NCBI RefSeq assembly: GCF_003268595.1
Contig: NZ_CP029797.1
Coordinates: forward strand, 269,501 to 333,500
Length of the DNA: 64,000 bases
Origin: Paraliobacillus zengyii
Lineage (GTDB): Bacteria; Bacillota; Bacilli; Bacillales; Amphibacillaceae
Reading direction: 5' to 3'
This document shows positions 35,767-44,980 of this stretch, piece after piece; within the stretch, counting starts at the first letter, position 1; each line of letters begins with the position of its first letter. The notes below the pieces were generated by a model that did no database searches, was not told where the DNA came from, and saw only the letters and a list, made by a program, of their open reading frames with translations. The position numbers and the translations under genes are program-made.

Positions 35767-36429
35767 TTGTTCTGGTATGTACCTACTAGTCTAGCATTCT
35801 CTAAAGCGCTTTTTCTTGTGTTTTATGCACTATGTTTAATTGAAATTTTTGGGCGAATATTTAATAGTTGGAAAATATTCTATGTAGGTGTCGGAGTCAT
35901 CGCCCTGATAACTTTTGGTATTGAAGCAATTAGCGTTGCAACTGGTTATCCATTTGGTTCATATAATTATACTAATACGCTAGGCCATCTCATAGCGGGT
36001 GTCCCGTTTACGATAGCAATTGCTTGGGTGGGTGTCATTTTAAATAGTATGCTATTATCAAATCAAAAGTCGAAAACGAAGCGTGCAGTGGAAACTGGGG
36101 TTTGGGTAGTCGTACTTGACCTTATTTTAGATCCAGTCGCAGAAAAGTTAATTTTTTGGGAGTGGCATGGTACCGGAGCCTATTTCGGTATTCCACTATC
36201 AAACTTTATTACATGGTTTATTCTTTCAGCATTACTAACATATATTTTCCCATTATATAAGATTAACAAATCGATACATCGAAAAGGCGCACTTGTTTTT
36301 CAGTTAATGCTTTTCTTCTTTGGGATGCTTGGTTTTAAAACAGGCTTAGTAGCAATTGGGTGTTTGAGTATGCTGTTCATAATTCTGGTAGAAAGTAGGT
36401 ACCGATATGATTACCGCGAAAAAAAGTAA
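35767..36429 (+). CDS. CruF-like carotenoid hydratase (DUF422 membrane protein)
   Basis: At least 220 residues with seven or so helices. The segment ATGYPFGSYNYTNTLG, then GVPFTIAIAWVGVILN, VVLDLILDPVAE and FWEWHGTGAYFGIPLSNF are the hallmarks of DUF422/CruF proteins, which add water across the end C=C of acyclic carotenoids to make a tertiary alcohol. Here the hydroxyl would serve as glycosylation site. The only standard in-frame start is TTG 35767, but the frame is open upstream to 35671 and encodes a further helix (FLLYPTFLIWYTIGLIL) after GGAGGAGAG, without any ATG, GTG or TTG. The true start is therefore uncertain. Confidence 0.82.
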   Translation: MFWYVPTSLAFSKALFLVFYALCLIEIFGRIFNSWKIFYVGVGVIALITFGIEAISVATGYPFGSYNYTNTLGHLIAGVPFTIAIAWVGVILNSMLLSNQKSKTKRAVETGVWVVVLDLILDPVAEKLIFWEWHGTGAYFGIPLSNFITWFILSALLTYIFPLYKINKSIHRKGALVFQLMLFFFGMLGFKTGLVAIGCLSMLFIILVESRYRYDYREKK

Positions 36430-37156
36430 ATGTTTTTCGCAATTATTTTATTTTTATTTAAATAACTATTTATTAAAACGACACTTTCAATCTATTGTGG
36501 TCGAAGGCGAAGTGGATCCACTGCATAAGGGACCTGTTATTTATATAGCAAATCATAGCTCTTGGTGGGATGGATTATTGCTCTTTTACATGACACATCA
36601 GCAATCTAAACGTCACCATTATATTATGATGGACGAAGTTGGTTTGAATAAATATCCGTTCTTTCGCAAAATAGGTGCATTTTCTATTAACCGTGATCAA
36701 CCAAAAGAAGTGGTTAAGTCTTTACGGTATAGTGAACAACTAATTAAACAAGGAAATTCGTTATGGCTTTTTCCACAAGGAGAAATTCAAAATCAGGAAA
36801 TACGACCACTTCAATTTAAAACAGGTATTGGTTATCTATTAGAGCGCTTTGAACAAGTGACTATTAAGCCTGTAACTTTTTATTATGCTTTCGGAGAAGC
36901 GCAAAAACCAATTGTTTCTATTCGAATTGGCGATCCGTTTTTAGTAGAGGGTACGAGTAAAAGTCGAAAACGCTGGACCTCTTATACGCAAAGACTTATA
37001 GAAAAACAGGCAGATGCACAGAGGAAAGAAGTTATTACAAATCTTCATTTTGATCATTTGCCAAGACAGTATCAATTGATGAAGCAGAGTAAGTCGACAA
37101 GCGACCGTTTTGATAACTGGAAAGAAGGGGTGCGTAAGTGGACACCATTCTCCTAA
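36407..37156 (+). CDS. PlsC-type acyltransferase of the carotenoid operon
   Basis: 249 residues. The acyltransferase block I is IANHSSWWDGLL (His-x4-Asp) near residue 46, block II FFRKIGAFSINRD, block III LWLFPQGEIQ. Such LPLAT-like enzymes normally acylate glycerol phosphate; within this operon the probable acceptor is the sugar of the glycosylated carotenoid, the same chemical step as CrtO in staphyloxanthin although not the same family (inference). Overlaps the CruF-like gene by 23 bases and the glycosyltransferase by 19 bases, so tightly coupled. Confidence 0.82.
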   Translation: MITAKKSKCFSQLFYFYLNNYLLKRHFQSIVVEGEVDPLHKGPVIYIANHSSWWDGLLLFYMTHQQSKRHHYIMMDEVGLNKYPFFRKIGAFSINRDQPKEVVKSLRYSEQLIKQGNSLWLFPQGEIQNQEIRPLQFKTGIGYLLERFEQVTIKPVTFYYAFGEAQKPIVSIRIGDPFLVEGTSKSRKRWTSYTQRLIEKQADAQRKEVITNLHFDHLPRQYQLMKQSKSTSDRFDNWKEGVRKWTPFS

Positions 37157-38247
37157 TCGTTATAGCTATTTTATCTTATCAATTGTTGTTCGTGTTGTGG
37201 AATCTTGCAACGTTTCCTTCTCTGAAAAAATCCGTTAAAGAAAGATATGAATCACCACGTCTTTCTGTATTGATTCCAGCGCGCAATGAAGAAAGAAATA
37301 TCAAGGATTGCTTGAATTCTGTATTGAAACAAACGCATTTACCTGATGAAATACTTGTATTAAATGATCATTCTACAGATCAAACAGAAGCTATTTTAGA
37401 ACAAATTGTGATAAAACAATCCCGTGTCAAGATAGTAGAAGGTGTTGCGTTACCGATTGGATGGATGGGTAAATCTTTTGCTTGTCAACAATTAGCTGAT
37501 CATGCAAAAGGAGACTGGTTAGTGTTTCTTGATGCGGATGCTCGATTAGAAAAGGATGCATTAGAGAAATTACTCCCTTTGGTAGATAAGCAACAAACTG
37601 GAATAATTTCCGGTTTTCCTAGACAAATTTTAGGTACATGGATGGAAAAACTAGTTGTTACAATGATGCAGTTTGTGATCATTTGTCATCTTCCGATACG
37701 ATATGTGCAAAAGGCAAAAAGTTCTCTATTTGCTGCAGCGCACGGCGCATTTATTTTAGTCAATAAAGAAAGTTATCAAAAAGTTGGCGGACATGAAGCG
37801 ATTAAAAGTAGTTTGTTAGATGATATGCAATTAATGAAACGATTTAAATTGTGTGGTTATCCTGCAACTTTAGTGAAGATTGATCAAGTGGTCAATATGC
37901 GTATGTATAGGAATGCGAAAGAAGTTTGGCAGGGTTATCAAAAAAACTTATTTGCCGGACTAAACCGAAATGTTTTTTTATTTGTCATTATTTTTAGTTA
38001 TTACACTTTTTTATACCTATTACCGTGGGTAACCTTGTTATTTGGAGGAAGTTTTATATATGTTTGTGTGGCTTATGGGTTAGCTGTAATAACAAAGATA
38101 GTAATCGATTTATCCAATCAAGCATTGACCTTGGCTAGTTTCTTGCTCCCAGTTAGTGTAATACTGATGTTAGCGATTGCGACAGATTCTCTACGAATAA
38201 GTTACTTAAGAAGAGGATATGTCTGGAAGGGAAGGCGTTATCTGTGA
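37138..38247 (+). CDS. Family 2 glycosyltransferase (CrtQ-like)
   Basis: 369 residues. One N-terminal helix, then a GT-A domain: LSVLIPARNEERNIKDCL, DEILVLNDHSTDQTEAIL, the metal-binding DWLVFLDADARLEKDALEKL, and a acceptor-side LLDDMQLMKRFKLCG; three C-terminal helices follow. Similar in layout to S. aureus CrtQ, which transfers glucose to a carotenoid carboxylate; here the acceptor may be either the carboxylate or the CruF-made hydroxyl. Starts with GTG after AAGGGGTG and shares four bases with the next gene. Confidence 0.85.
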   Translation: MDTILLIVIAILSYQLLFVLWNLATFPSLKKSVKERYESPRLSVLIPARNEERNIKDCLNSVLKQTHLPDEILVLNDHSTDQTEAILEQIVIKQSRVKIVEGVALPIGWMGKSFACQQLADHAKGDWLVFLDADARLEKDALEKLLPLVDKQQTGIISGFPRQILGTWMEKLVVTMMQFVIICHLPIRYVQKAKSSLFAAAHGAFILVNKESYQKVGGHEAIKSSLLDDMQLMKRFKLCGYPATLVKIDQVVNMRMYRNAKEVWQGYQKNLFAGLNRNVFLFVIIFSYYTFLYLLPWVTLLFGGSFIYVCVAYGLAVITKIVIDLSNQALTLASFLLPVSVILMLAIATDSLRISYLRRGYVWKGRRYL

Positions 38248-39716
38248 AAAGAGTAGTAGTTATTGGAGCGGGTCTAGGTGGCTTAGCTAGTGCAATTCGA
38301 TTGGCTTATCATGGATTTTCAGTTACAGTATTAGAAAAAGAAGCGTCTGTCGGTGGGAAATTGCAACAGGTAGATACAGGCGAATACCAATTTGATTTGG
38401 GTCCAAGTACAATTACCATGCAACATGTGTTTGAAGAGGTTTTTACAGCATGCGATAGGCGGATAGAAGATTATGTGACATTTTACCCCATTAAAGCAGG
38501 AACGCGGAATTTTTTTGCTGATGGTAGCATCGTTGATTTTAGTACAGATGTGGATCATGTAGAAGAACAAATTGCAAGATTCAGTCCACATGATGCAGCA
38601 AATTATCGACGCTTTTTACAAGAGAGCTCGAAGTTTTATCGGATTGCTGAGCGGCAATTTTTTAGTCAACTTATGTACAGTTGGAAAGTAAAGTTATCTT
38701 CTTCCTTGCTTGTAGATTTTATGAAAATAAAACCATTTACTACATATCAAAAATTTCTTCGACAATTTTTTGAACATCCAAATACATTAGCGATGTTCGG
38801 TCGATATGCGACTTATGTTGGTTCTTCCCCATATCAAGCGCCAGCTATTTTTGGAATGATGGCGCACTTAGAAGGAAATCAGGGTATATATGGAATTAAG
38901 GGTGGGACATATGAAATTGTGTCAGCTTTTGAGAGACTTGCATTAGAGTTAGGTGTTACAATTAGAAAGAACACAACGGTGAAGAAAATATTGCTAGACA
39001 AGAAAAGAGCAGTAGGTGTACAAACGGACTCAGAAGACTTTTTTGCGGATGAGGTTATTGCAAATGTTGATGCATTAACCGTCTATCAGAATTGGTTAAA
39101 AGAGCACCCTATGCATAAAAAGATTGTAAAAAAAGAACCTTCTTTATCTGGGTTTACGATGCTCTTAGGCATTGATCAACAGCACAAACAATTGCGACAC
39201 CATAATGTTTTCTTTCCGAAAGTGTATAAAGATGAATTTGAGTCAATCTTTACGAAGAAGAAAATGGCAGATGATGCAGCAATTTATATTTGTAATTCAA
39301 GTTACTCTGAGCCGGTACGATCAAAAGAAGGTGGTAGTAATTTATTTATTCTTGTAAATGCACCAAGCTTATCGGAAGTGGAGTCTTGGAGACTTGATGA
39401 GAAATATAAAGTGCGAGAACGTATTTTGGAACAGTTAGAAGCTTATGGATTAAGCCATATTGGTAATTCCATTAAGTATGAAGAAATCATGACGCCAGCT
39501 GATATTCAGGCGCGAACAGGAGCGTATCAAGGTACGATTTACGGGATGTCTTCAAACCGGTTTAATCAAGCATTCTTTAGAGTTCCAAACAAAGATATGT
39601 CTATCGAACATCTATATTTTGTCGGAGGTTCAACTCATCCTGGTGGTGGCACGCCAATGGTAACGATCTCAGGTTCTTTAGTAGCGGAAGATATAATAAG
39701 TCATTCAAAAACATAA
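38244..39716 (+). CDS. crtP: CrtP-type diaponeurosporene oxygenase (third CrtN paralog)
   Basis: 490 residues. IGAGLGGLASAIRLAYHG FAD motif, GPSTITMQHVFEEVF, and the central FGRYATYVGSSPYQAPAIFGM which closely follows the YVGSS.Y.APA segment of S. aureus CrtP rather than CrtN; C-terminal FVGGSTHPGGGTPMVTISGS. CrtP (CrtNb) oxidises the terminal methyl group to aldehyde or acid. GTG start overlaps the glycosyltransferase stop. The gene name is assigned on this motif-level similarity. Confidence 0.85.
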   Translation: MKRVVVIGAGLGGLASAIRLAYHGFSVTVLEKEASVGGKLQQVDTGEYQFDLGPSTITMQHVFEEVFTACDRRIEDYVTFYPIKAGTRNFFADGSIVDFSTDVDHVEEQIARFSPHDAANYRRFLQESSKFYRIAERQFFSQLMYSWKVKLSSSLLVDFMKIKPFTTYQKFLRQFFEHPNTLAMFGRYATYVGSSPYQAPAIFGMMAHLEGNQGIYGIKGGTYEIVSAFERLALELGVTIRKNTTVKKILLDKKRAVGVQTDSEDFFADEVIANVDALTVYQNWLKEHPMHKKIVKKEPSLSGFTMLLGIDQQHKQLRHHNVFFPKVYKDEFESIFTKKKMADDAAIYICNSSYSEPVRSKEGGSNLFILVNAPSLSEVESWRLDEKYKVRERILEQLEAYGLSHIGNSIKYEEIMTPADIQARTGAYQGTIYGMSSNRFNQAFFRVPNKDMSIEHLYFVGGSTHPGGGTPMVTISGSLVAEDIISHSKT

Positions 39717-39731
39717 AGGAGTTAATTTAAG

Positions 39732-40760
39732 ATGACAGATTCAATTAATAAACGAAAAGCAGAACATATAAAACTTTGTCTTACCGATCAAGTAACAGGA
39801 AATAATATTAAAACAGGGATGGAATCTGTTCGATTAGTACATAATGCATTGCCAGAAATCGATTTTGAGAAGGTTTCTCTTGCGACTTCTTTCTTAGGAT
39901 ATGAACGTAGTGCGCCATTTTTAATAAGCTCAATGACTGGTGGAGCTGAAATGGCAGAAACAATAAACCGTAATTTAGCTATTGCTGCAGAAGAAAAAGG
40001 CTGGACATTTGCGTTGGGTTCAACCCGTGCACTTGTTGAAAATAAAGAATATCGTCCTTCTTTCCAAATTAGAAAATATGCTCCGACAGTTCCAATCATA
40101 GCTAACTTAGGCGCTGTTCAGTTAAATTATGGATTTGGTGTAGATAAGTGCCGACAAATTATTGATATTACCGAGGCAAATGCGCTTGTATTGCATTTGA
40201 ATGCAATTCAAGAAGTTATTCAGACTGGTGGGGATACTAACTTCTCGTCATTGTTAGGTAAAATTGAACAACTTTGTAAAGAACTCGATGTACCGGTTGG
40301 TATTAAAGAGGTTGGCTGGGGTATTGATGGTGCAACAGCAAAGAAACTACGAGATGTGGGAATAGCGTTTATTGATGTCGCAGGGGCAGGCGGAACATCT
40401 TGGAGTCAAGTTGAGAAATTAAGATCTAAAGATAAAGTTAAAAAGGAAGCAGCAGAAGCTTTTGTAGATTGGGGAATTCCTACAGTTGAAAGTATTGTTT
40501 CTGTTCGTGAACATGTGAAGGATATTCCTATTATTGCTAGTGGTGGCATGAAGACTGGTTTAGATGCTGCTAAAGCAATTGCAATTGGCTCTGATATGGT
40601 TGGTTTTGCACGTTCGATTTTACGTGAAGCAACAGAATCAGTGGAGCAATTAATTGAATTGATGGAGACGCGAGAACTTGAGTTACAAATGGCAATGTTC
40701 GCACTAGGTGTAAGCTCAATTGATGAATTGAAAACAACTGATCGTGTCATTATCGGATAA
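39732..40760 (+). CDS. fni: Type 2 isopentenyl-diphosphate delta-isomerase
   Basis: 342 residues. FMN- and NADPH-dependent interconversion of IPP and DMAPP, supplying precursors for the carotenoid genes upstream. Visible: NKRKAEHIKLCL at the N-terminus, FLISSMTGGAE, ALGSTRALVE, the LHLNAIQEVIQTGGD with Gln/Glu active-site region, VGIKEVGWGID, DVAGAGGTSWSQVE, and the phosphate-binding PIIASGGMKTGLDAAKAIAIG. AAGGAG lies before the ATG and the gene starts 15 bp after crtP, so it is in the operon. Confidence 0.95.
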   Translation: MTDSINKRKAEHIKLCLTDQVTGNNIKTGMESVRLVHNALPEIDFEKVSLATSFLGYERSAPFLISSMTGGAEMAETINRNLAIAAEEKGWTFALGSTRALVENKEYRPSFQIRKYAPTVPIIANLGAVQLNYGFGVDKCRQIIDITEANALVLHLNAIQEVIQTGGDTNFSSLLGKIEQLCKELDVPVGIKEVGWGIDGATAKKLRDVGIAFIDVAGAGGTSWSQVEKLRSKDKVKKEAAEAFVDWGIPTVESIVSVREHVKDIPIIASGGMKTGLDAAKAIAIGSDMVGFARSILREATESVEQLIELMETRELELQMAMFALGVSSIDELKTTDRVIIG

Positions 40761-40842
40761 TAATTAAGAGTTCATGGACGAAACTTAAATTTCATTTTAA
40801 AAAGTGTCATTAAGTTTGGTCCTATAGAAAGGAGTCCTTCCT

Positions 40843-41385
40843 ATGCGAACAGCTTTTCACAAAATATTTTGGGGATTTCTTTTGGCAGTAATCGAAATTC
40901 ATATTTATGTAATTGATATCTTACCAGAACCTGTCGGCTATTTTTTGATTGCTGGAGGACTTATTTGGTTTAAAGAGACATATAAAGAGGCGAAATATGC
41001 ACATCAGCTTGCAATGATACTGGTAGTTATTTCGATTCCATCTGTTTTCATTCAACAACAACCAATTGATCAAATAACAACGTTTGGATCAATATGGGGA
41101 GCATATGGTTTATTAATTCAAATTGTCAATCTTATTCTTGTTTATTTTGTTTTCCGTTTATTGGTAGCAATTGCTATTCAAAAGAGTGCCAATGAATTAG
41201 CTCGCGGTACAACAATTTTATTTAAAGTCTACATGGTGGTTATGTTACTTGCATTTATATTGCCGTTATTCTCAGTGAATTCACAATTTATAGTTTCAAT
41301 AGCTGCATATGCGGTGTTAGGTGGGTTAGTAGTAGAAGTGGTGTTTTTAATATGGTTACGTAAATTTGCTAATCTGGAGGAATGA
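40843..41385 (+). CDS. Unknown multi-helix membrane protein
   Basis: 180 residues with five predicted transmembrane segments (FWGFLLAVIEIHIYVIDIL, GYFLIAGGLIWF, LAMILVVISIPSVFI, LLIQIVNLILVYFVFRLLV, and two near the C-terminus). No family recognised. AAAGGAG precedes the ATG. It follows the isomerase gene by 82 bp with no terminator seen, and its end overlaps or abuts the reductase-like gene, so the two probably work together, perhaps still as part of the light-regulated transcript. Confidence 0.75.
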   Translation: MRTAFHKIFWGFLLAVIEIHIYVIDILPEPVGYFLIAGGLIWFKETYKEAKYAHQLAMILVVISIPSVFIQQQPIDQITTFGSIWGAYGLLIQIVNLILVYFVFRLLVAIAIQKSANELARGTTILFKVYMVVMLLAFILPLFSVNSQFIVSIAAYAVLGGLVVEVVFLIWLRKFANLEE

Positions 41386-41387
41386 TA

Positions 41388-42374
41388 ATGGAACGATTCG
41401 ATGTTACCATTATTGGGGGTGGTACTACTGGTATGTATGCAACCTTTTATAGTGGTTTACGTGAGTTGAAAACAAAACTAGTAGAAGCAAGTTCTGGCTT
41501 TGGTGGAAAAGTAGCTCTATTTTATCCAGATAAATATATCTATGATATTGGTGGGATCCCAGGAGTTTCAGGTGATGAAATCGTTGAACAAACGCTAAAA
41601 CAAGCCGATACATATAAACCAACTATTATACAAAACGAGTGGATTGAGCATGTCGTAAAACAATCAGATGGAACTTTTCTTTTAATAGGAACAAGCGGTA
41701 AGAAACATCTATCGAAAACAATTATATTAGCGACGGGTAATGGTAGATTTACGAATGTTGCGCCAGCACTTCTAGATCCGATAAAGGATCAAAATGTTAC
41801 GGCATTGGTCAAGGAATTGGAACAATACAAGGATAAAAACGTTGCAATATTTTCGAATAATAAAACAGGTATTGATTGGGCGCTTGAATTAAGTGATGTA
41901 GCCAAACAGGTTTATTTATTCAATGACAAAGTGAATTTTCAAAAAGCAAAGCAATCGGATATTGCGCATTTAGAAAACTCAAATGTAAGAGTGTCTACAG
42001 AGGTAACGATAGAAGAGGTTGTCCGTGAGCAAAGCATCGTAAAAGAATTGATAGTCAGTGACAAGGATAGCGTTCGAAAACACATAACAATTGATGCAAT
42101 CCTGTTGAATAATGGTTTGAATTTACAGGCTGTACCTTTTGAAAAGTGGGGATTAGAAACAGATAAAGGGAGAATTGTCGCTGATACTAGAATGGCAACA
42201 AATGTGGAAGGGGTTTTTGTTTCTGGTGATGCAGCATCTTATCCAGGTAAAACAATGCTAATTGCATCAGGCTATACAGAAGCAATGACCGCAGTTAACA
42301 GTGCTAAAAAATATCTTGATCCTAAATCAAGTGAGCAAGTATATAGTACGGTGATTTATCGGGATAAGAAATAA
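41388..42374 (+). CDS. Divergent ferredoxin-NADP reductase-like flavoprotein
   Basis: 328 residues. The FAD motif IIGGGTTGMYATFYSGL and FGGKVALFYPDKYIYDIGGIP clearly follow the YumC/YcgT family, as does a C-terminal GDAASYPGKTMLIASGYTEA. The NADPH-binding loop, GGGNSA in the homolog at 2382-3425, here reads SNNKTG (residues 156-161), so two or three glycines needed for the dinucleotide fold are missing. It may not use NADPH normally. Start 41388 has GGAGGA at the right distance; ATG 41382 is too close. Overlaps the region of the preceding membrane-protein stop. Confidence 0.82.
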   Translation: MERFDVTIIGGGTTGMYATFYSGLRELKTKLVEASSGFGGKVALFYPDKYIYDIGGIPGVSGDEIVEQTLKQADTYKPTIIQNEWIEHVVKQSDGTFLLIGTSGKKHLSKTIILATGNGRFTNVAPALLDPIKDQNVTALVKELEQYKDKNVAIFSNNKTGIDWALELSDVAKQVYLFNDKVNFQKAKQSDIAHLENSNVRVSTEVTIEEVVREQSIVKELIVSDKDSVRKHITIDAILLNNGLNLQAVPFEKWGLETDKGRIVADTRMATNVEGVFVSGDAASYPGKTMLIASGYTEAMTAVNSAKKYLDPKSSEQVYSTVIYRDKK

Positions 42375-42408
42375 TTGTGATTACTAAACTATATATATTG
42401 AATAAACG

Positions 42409-42450
42409 AAAAAGTACTATTACGGATTAAACCATAATAGTACTTCCTTT
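42409..42450. terminator. Bidirectional terminator
   Basis: AAGTACTATTA and TAATAGTACTT pair perfectly; A-tract to the left and T-rich sequence to the right serve both convergent genes. Confidence 0.8.
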
Positions 42451-42475
42451 ATAACGGAGTAGTAATCGTATTAAT

Positions 42476-43021
42476 CTACTCAACATCCGGCCTTTTCCCT
42501 TTTTGCAGATCTCTTATGCTTAGGCCAAAATCCATTTGTAGATGTGGATTATCCTGAAAATTAGCCCAATCGCCGCCCCAAGAAAAACCAAGCTCTTTAG
42601 CGATTGCTACCACTTCTGACCAATCAGACTGGCCATTCTCATTACCATCATATTCTAAGTCCCAAATAATATCACCGTTTGTTAATTCAAGTGCAAAATC
42701 AATTGCTAAACCATAATTGTGATATGACTGACCACCTTCTGCATTTGTAACAATCGATCCGTCGTCTGTTCGCCCTTGTGCATATAAGTTGTCCTGTTCA
42801 TCTTGAGAACGAAATCCTGCTGTTATAACAATTGTAATTCCCTTTTCAGCCGCTTGCTCGATCAATCTGTTTTTCTTCTCCTCTACAATAGGATGTAATG
42901 CAGTAGGCATTGGTTGATTAGCCAGTTCTTTTTTTTGTTCCATATAATAATAAACGGATAATCCGATTAAAAATAATACTAGTAATAATGTAGCTTGCTT
43001 AATTAAACGTTCAAGTTTCAT
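42476..43021 (-). CDS. M15-family L,D/D,D-peptidase (CwlK/VanY-like)
   Basis: 181 residues. An N-terminal membrane anchor (LLLVLFLIGLSVYYYME) places the catalytic domain outside the membrane. Zinc site: SYHNYGLAIDFA gives His and Asp of the SxHxxGxAxD motif, and NPHLQM provides the last His; a Glu/Trp stretch GFSWGGDWANF lies between. Cleaves peptide stems of peptidoglycan, either D-Ala-D-Ala or L-Ala-D-Glu as in CwlK. GGGGGAT precedes ATG 43021; a TTG further upstream is less likely. Confidence 0.87.
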   Translation of the reverse strand: MKLERLIKQATLLLVLFLIGLSVYYYMEQKKELANQPMPTALHPIVEEKKNRLIEQAAEKGITIVITAGFRSQDEQDNLYAQGRTDDGSIVTNAEGGQSYHNYGLAIDFALELTNGDIIWDLEYDGNENGQSDWSEVVAIAKELGFSWGGDWANFQDNPHLQMDFGLSIRDLQKGKRPDVE

Positions 43022-43090
43022 TTTATCCCCCAAAAATAACAATATATCTGGAGTATACCATATGAAAGTAGTTCATTAATTAGACAAAAA

Positions 43091-43105
43091 TATTTTCTGA
43101 AAATA
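43091..43105. promoter_or_regulatory. CodY box upstream of ilvD
   Basis: TATTTTCTGAAAATA matches the CodY consensus AATTTTCWGAAAATT at all but the two end positions. Located 67 bp before the ilvD start; CodY would repress ilvD when branched-chain amino acids and GTP are plentiful. Confidence 0.7.
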
Positions 43106-43171
43106 ACAAAAATATTGAAATGCAAATCAAAAGCCTTTATAGTATATAGAAAGGGAATTGGAGGTAGAGCA

Positions 43172-44854
43172 ATGTCTAAAGATTTACGTATTAAAAGTAA
43201 TGTATTTGATGATCCAAAACGTGCACCAAATAGAGCAATGTTACGAGCTGTAGGTGTTACAGATGAAGATTTCAAAAAGCCTATGATTGGTATTGCAAGC
43301 ACATGGAGTGAGGTTACACCTTGTAATATCCATTTACATGATTTGGCTATGAAAGCTAAAAAGGGTGCGAGAAAAGCAGGGGGCGTTCCACTTATCTTTA
43401 ATACCATAACGGTATCAGATGGTATTTCAATGGGTACAGGTGGCATGCTTTATTCGTTACCAAGTCGAGATGTTATCGCGGATTCAATTGAAACGGTTGT
43501 TGGGGCCGAAAATTTAGATGCTTATGTCGCAATTGGCGGCTGTGATAAAAATATTCCAGGCTGTATGATTGCAATTTCCCGTTCTGATGTTCCAGCAGTA
43601 TTTGTTTATGGTGGTACAATTGCTCCAGGATACCGAAACGGAGAAAAGCTTGATGTTGTTTCTGTATTTGAAGGTGTAGGTAAGCATAACAACGGCGATA
43701 TCTCGGATGAGGAATTACATGGGATTGAATGTAATGCGTGTCCTGGTGCAGGATCTTGTGGTGGTATGTATACGGCAAACACAATGGCTGCTGCTGTTGA
43801 AGCACTTGGAATGAGTTTACCGGGAAGCTCTTCGAATCCTGCTGAATCAAGAGACAAGCATAAAGATACGGAGCAAGCTGGAGAAGCGGTATACAAATTA
43901 TTAGAACTAGGTATTTATCCAAAAGATATAATGACAAAAGAAGCATTTGAAAATGCAATTACTGTTGTTATGGCACTTGGTGGCTCTACTAATGCGGTCT
44001 TGCACTTATTAGCAATGGCACACGCAACAGAAATTGATTTATCTATGGATGACTTTGATCGCATTCAGCAAAAAGTTCCACATCTAGCAGACTTAAAGCC
44101 AAGTGGTAAATATGTTATGGAAGATTTGTATAAAGTTGGCGGTGTACAAGCTGTTATGAAGATGCTTTATAATAATGGTTATTTACATGGTGACTGTTTA
44201 ACGGTAACTGGCAAGACGCTTGCAGAGAACCTTGCTGAAGCACCAGATTTAGCTGAAGGACAGAAAGTTATTTTACCAATTGAAAAGCCTTATCGCACAA
44301 CAGGACCACTTGTTATCTTAAAAGGGAATTTGGCTCCTAGTGGCGCTATTGCTAAAGTTTCTGGTGTTAAAGTTAAACGACATACAGGACCTGCTCGTGT
44401 GTTTGATAATGAAGCAGAAGCGACAGAAGCTGTTATGCATAACATTATTAATGATGGTGATGTACTTGTTATTCGTAATGTGGGACCTAAAGGTGGACCA
44501 GGAATGCCAGAAATGTTATCTATTTCTGCAATTTTAGTTGGTAAAGGAATGGGTGAAAAAGTCGCATTGTTAACGGATGGTCGCTTTTCTGGTGGAACAC
44601 ATGGTCTAGTAGTTGGACACATTGCACCTGAAGCACAATCTGGAGGACCAATTGCCTTTCTACAAGAGGGTGATCTTGTAACAATTGATTCCGATTTAAA
44701 AGAAATCTTTATGGATGTCGAAGAAAGTGAGATTGAAAAACGAAAACAAGCATGGACTGCACCACCGCTTTATAAGAAAGGTGTACTCGGTAAGTATGCA
44801 CATAATGTTTCCTGCTCTTCAAAAGGTGCAGTGACAGATGATTTTCAAGATTAA
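43172..44854 (+). CDS. ilvD: Dihydroxy-acid dehydratase
   Basis: 560 residues, normal for IlvD. Dehydrates 2,3-dihydroxy-isovalerate or -3-methylvalerate to the 2-oxoacids in valine, leucine and isoleucine synthesis. Iron-sulfur cluster cysteines are visible in [12 protein letters not shown] and [18 protein letters not shown], and the C-terminal [19 protein letters not shown] carries active-site residues. AGGTAGAG/GGAGG precede ATG 43172. It stands alone, not in an ilv-leu operon, with a CodY box upstream and a terminator downstream. Confidence 0.97.
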   Translation: MSKDLRIKSNVFDDPKRAPNRAMLRAVGVTDEDFKKPMIGIASTWSEVTPCNIHLHDLAMKAKKGARKAGGVPLIFNTITVSDGISMGTGGMLYSLPSRDVIADSIETVVGAENLDAYVAIGGCDKNIPGCMIAISRSDVPAVFVYGGTIAPGYRNGEKLDVVSVFEGVGKHNNGDISDEELHGIECNACPGAGSCGGMYTANTMAAAVEALGMSLPGSSSNPAESRDKHKDTEQAGEAVYKLLELGIYPKDIMTKEAFENAITVVMALGGSTNAVLHLLAMAHATEIDLSMDDFDRIQQKVPHLADLKPSGKYVMEDLYKVGGVQAVMKMLYNNGYLHGDCLTVTGKTLAENLAEAPDLAEGQKVILPIEKPYRTTGPLVILKGNLAPSGAIAKVSGVKVKRHTGPARVFDNEAEATEAVMHNIINDGDVLVIRNVGPKGGPGMPEMLSISAILVGKGMGEKVALLTDGRFSGGTHGLVVGHIAPEAQSGGPIAFLQEGDLVTIDSDLKEIFMDVEESEIEKRKQAWTAPPLYKKGVLGKYAHNVSCSSKGAVTDDFQD

Positions 44855-44857
44855 AAA

Positions 44858-44900
44858 AATACCCTCAATGCATGATTGCCTTGAGGGTATTCTTTTTTTT
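44858..44900 (+). terminator. Terminator of ilvD
   Basis: AATACCCTCAA and TTGAGGGTATT form an 11-bp stem followed by CT8. Confidence 0.92.
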
Positions 44901-44980
44901 AGACATAAAGTGAATGGAATACAAGCGATGTAACAGACACCTTTCAAATCATAGAATAATGTCGTGTACACTATAGGTTA

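Noticed and set aside
43473..43958. 161-codon minus-strand frame inside ilvD
   Set aside because: Antisense shadow; ilvD is conserved over the full length.
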